Notes under the pieces: generated by a model
Database searches by the model: none
What the model was told of the DNA's origin: nothing
The model's input: the letters and a program-made list of their open reading frames with translations, nothing else
In this document: one piece after another, positions 5,717 through 5,876 of the stretch
Numbering within the stretch: position 1 is the first letter of the stretch
Layout: each line of letters opens with the position of its first letter
Program-made: the position numbers and the translations under genes
Origin: Elusimicrobiota bacterium
GTDB lineage: Bacteria; CAYTYR01; UBA6262; DAOVJB01
Direction of reading: 5' to 3'
Length of the DNA: 5,876 bases
Assembly: GCA_030673425.1 (NCBI GenBank)
Contig: DAOVJB010000086.1
Coordinates: 1 to 5,876 of the forward strand

Positions 5717-5876
5717 ATGAAAAAGAGGAGACATTATATGGTTGATAAACGTTTCCAGATTAGATTTATAGGAGTAGTAGTTTTTTCAATGTTTCTTTTC
5801 TTGTTGATGGTAGGATGGACTGTTTATAGTAATATTTGGGCGGTATTGCTCAGGGATACCCAGAATCCTTATTTCC
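5717..5876 (+). CDS. Inner-membrane protein, 3'-partial (possible signalling/chemoreceptor-like N-terminus)
   Basis: Fifty-three codons are visible before the window ends. The start at 5717 has GAGGTGA (5707-5713) at good spacing; an alternative ATG at 5738 also has GAGGAG (5725-5730) seven bases upstream. The protein begins MKKRRHYMVDKRFQIRF, a basic cytoplasmic head, then one transmembrane helix at about 18-38 (IGVVVFSMFLFLLMVGWTVY). After it comes a segment with an Arg-Asp-Thr turn (46-48), probably periplasmic. The KRRHYxVDKxFQxxF pattern followed by a helix recalls N-termini of HAMP/methyl-accepting-type membrane proteins in related bacteria, but no HAMP or signalling domain is inside the window, so the function is left open. 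It starts 49 bases after the pilin-like gene with no terminator or clear promoter between, so it is probably in the same operon. Confidence 0.72.
   Translation, partial: MKKRRHYMVDKRFQIRFIGVVVFSMFLFLLMVGWTVYSNIWAVLLRDTQNPYF

Overview
The window is AT-rich. It reads as accessory-to-core chromosome of a diderm (Gram-negative-type) bacterium. An Omp85-like outer-membrane barrel, type IV pilin-like genes, a PilZ protein, a YacP-like NYN protein and a bacterial-type prolyl-tRNA synthetase sit together, all on the + strand. The mix, the pilin style (short, Trp-terminated, GspG-like) and the TolB-propeller/Omp85 fusion remind me of uncultivated diderm phyla such as Omnitrophota. That placement is an impression from gene style, not a demonstrated assignment.

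Layout. (1) Positions 1-2225 hold the 3' part of a large envelope protein: the tail of a probable MA-type metallopeptidase domain, then a six-bladed TolB/PD40 propeller, then an Omp85-type barrel ending in Phe. It is followed 18 bases later by a YacP/NYN-domain protein (2244-2726), probably in the same transcript. (2) A strong sigma70-type promoter (2750-2779) opens a second unit: a PilZ protein (2812-3156), a 43-base REP-like inverted repeat (3187-3229) in the gap, then proS (3252-4511). (3) Another strong promoter (4542-4570) drives a canonical prepilin (4624-5085), closed by a rho-independent terminator (5119-5167). (4) A third promoter begins one base after the terminator T-run (5169-5197). 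It drives a paralogous pilin-like protein (5266-5667) lacking the prepilin-peptidase glycine, then a stem-loop (5668-5699), then the start of a membrane protein that runs off the window (5717-5876).

How the genes relate. The PilZ protein (a possible c-di-GMP effector) lies one gene away from two pilin-like genes, but each has its own promoter, so a functional link is only suggestive. ProS looks like a housekeeping gene embedded in this neighbourhood. It has lost the INS editing domain and appears to carry a four-cysteine zinc ribbon at the deletion point.

Most notable: the peptidase-propeller-Omp85 fusion without visible POTRA domains, the INS-less ProS with Cys pairs at the scar, and the apparently uncleavable pilin paralogue with its own promoter. 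I found no RNA gene, CRISPR array or transposase gene. No stretch longer than 300 bases lacks a gene.
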